A stretch of 5,473 nt of DNA from Bacteroidota bacterium. Lineage in GTDB: Bacteria > Bacteroidota > Bacteroidia > Bacteroidales > VadinHA17. The notes beneath the pieces were generated by a model. The model saw nothing but the letters and a program-made list of their open reading frames with translations, made no database searches and had not been told where the DNA came from. The position numbers and the translations under genes are program-made. Shown piece after piece: positions 5,431 to 5,473 of the stretch; positions within the stretch are counted from its first letter, which is position 1; every line of letters begins with the position of its first letter. The stretch lies in the NCBI GenBank assembly GCA_030631445.1, contig DAOVLD010000142.1, positions 1 through 5,473 on the forward strand, written 5' to 3'.

Positions 5431-5473
5431 AAGAATAACGTTATTAATAACGTAATTAATAACGGCATTAATA
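5431..5473. repeat. 12-base tandem repeat, cut by the window end
   Basis: Four successive units can be read: AAGAATAACGTT, ATTAATAACGTA, ATTAATAACGGC and ATTAATA, with the last cut at the edge. The core AATAACG is identical in the three full units. The period of 12 is a multiple of three, so the array could be coding (Asn-Asn-Val/Gly-Ile units), but no usual start codon opens that frame after the stop at 5404. It may continue beyond the window. Confidence 0.7.
5438..5453. other. Perfect 16-base palindrome
   Basis: ACGTTATTAATAACGT is identical to its own reverse complement. It spans the joint of the first two tandem units. A dimeric DNA-binding protein could use such a site, but as it has no loop it would make a poor RNA hairpin. 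It may be only a by-product of the tandem repeat. Confidence 0.5.

Noticed and set aside
5407..5473. Open frame through the 12-base tandem repeat (Asn-Asn-Val-Ile units)
   Set aside because: No ATG, GTG or TTG occurs in this frame between the stop at 5404-5406 and the window end, so a gene start cannot be supported here.

Overview
The window looks like chromosomal DNA from a member of the Bacteroidota. The grounds are family content (the C-terminal end of a TonB-dependent outer-membrane receptor, a HmuY-type lipoprotein, a DUF4491 protein), A-rich spacers, and several genes with no Shine-Dalgarno sequence. The base composition is low-GC. All six genes are on the + strand and no believable gene lies on the - strand. 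The organism cannot be named more precisely from the sequence.

Left part (1-2621): a probable heme or metal acquisition cluster. It begins inside a TonB-dependent receptor gene (1-528, 5' end outside the window). After 27 bases and a strong GGAGG ribosome site comes a HmuY-family lipoprotein (556-1155). After a 109-base spacer comes a secreted DUF4198-type protein (1265-2077), whose predicted mature end begins close to a histidine. Then, behind a G-rich ribosome site, comes a four-helix inner-membrane protein of no recognised family (2118-2621) with a His-x3-His-x-His cluster and a charged Asp/His patch in its membrane part. The likely logic is capture at the cell surface (lipoprotein), passage across the outer membrane (receptor), handling in the periplasm (DUF4198) and an inner-membrane partner. 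The last two steps are inference.

Middle (2674-3138): a small three-helix DUF4491 protein of unknown function, then a 147-base spacer. The spacer holds a weak hairpin and two copies of a direct repeat. The second copy supplies the start codon and first codons of the next gene.

Right part (3139-5283): a 714-residue membrane protein in which a spermidine-synthase-like SAM-binding domain sits between two multi-helix membrane halves that seem to repeat each other. The usual catalytic aspartates are replaced (Asn364, Glu367). This gene looks more AT-rich than the genes on the left and is probably a separate transcription unit.

Right edge (5284-5473): 190 bases without a gene. They hold an FNR/CRP-like inverted repeat, an AT-rich hairpin, and a 12-base tandem repeat containing a perfect 16-base palindrome, cut by the window end. 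The most interesting points are the make-up of the heme/metal cluster with its unrecognised His-bearing membrane protein, the possible change of heme ligands in the HmuY-like protein, the duplicated start region at 3076-3152, and the membrane-embedded synthase-like enzyme.
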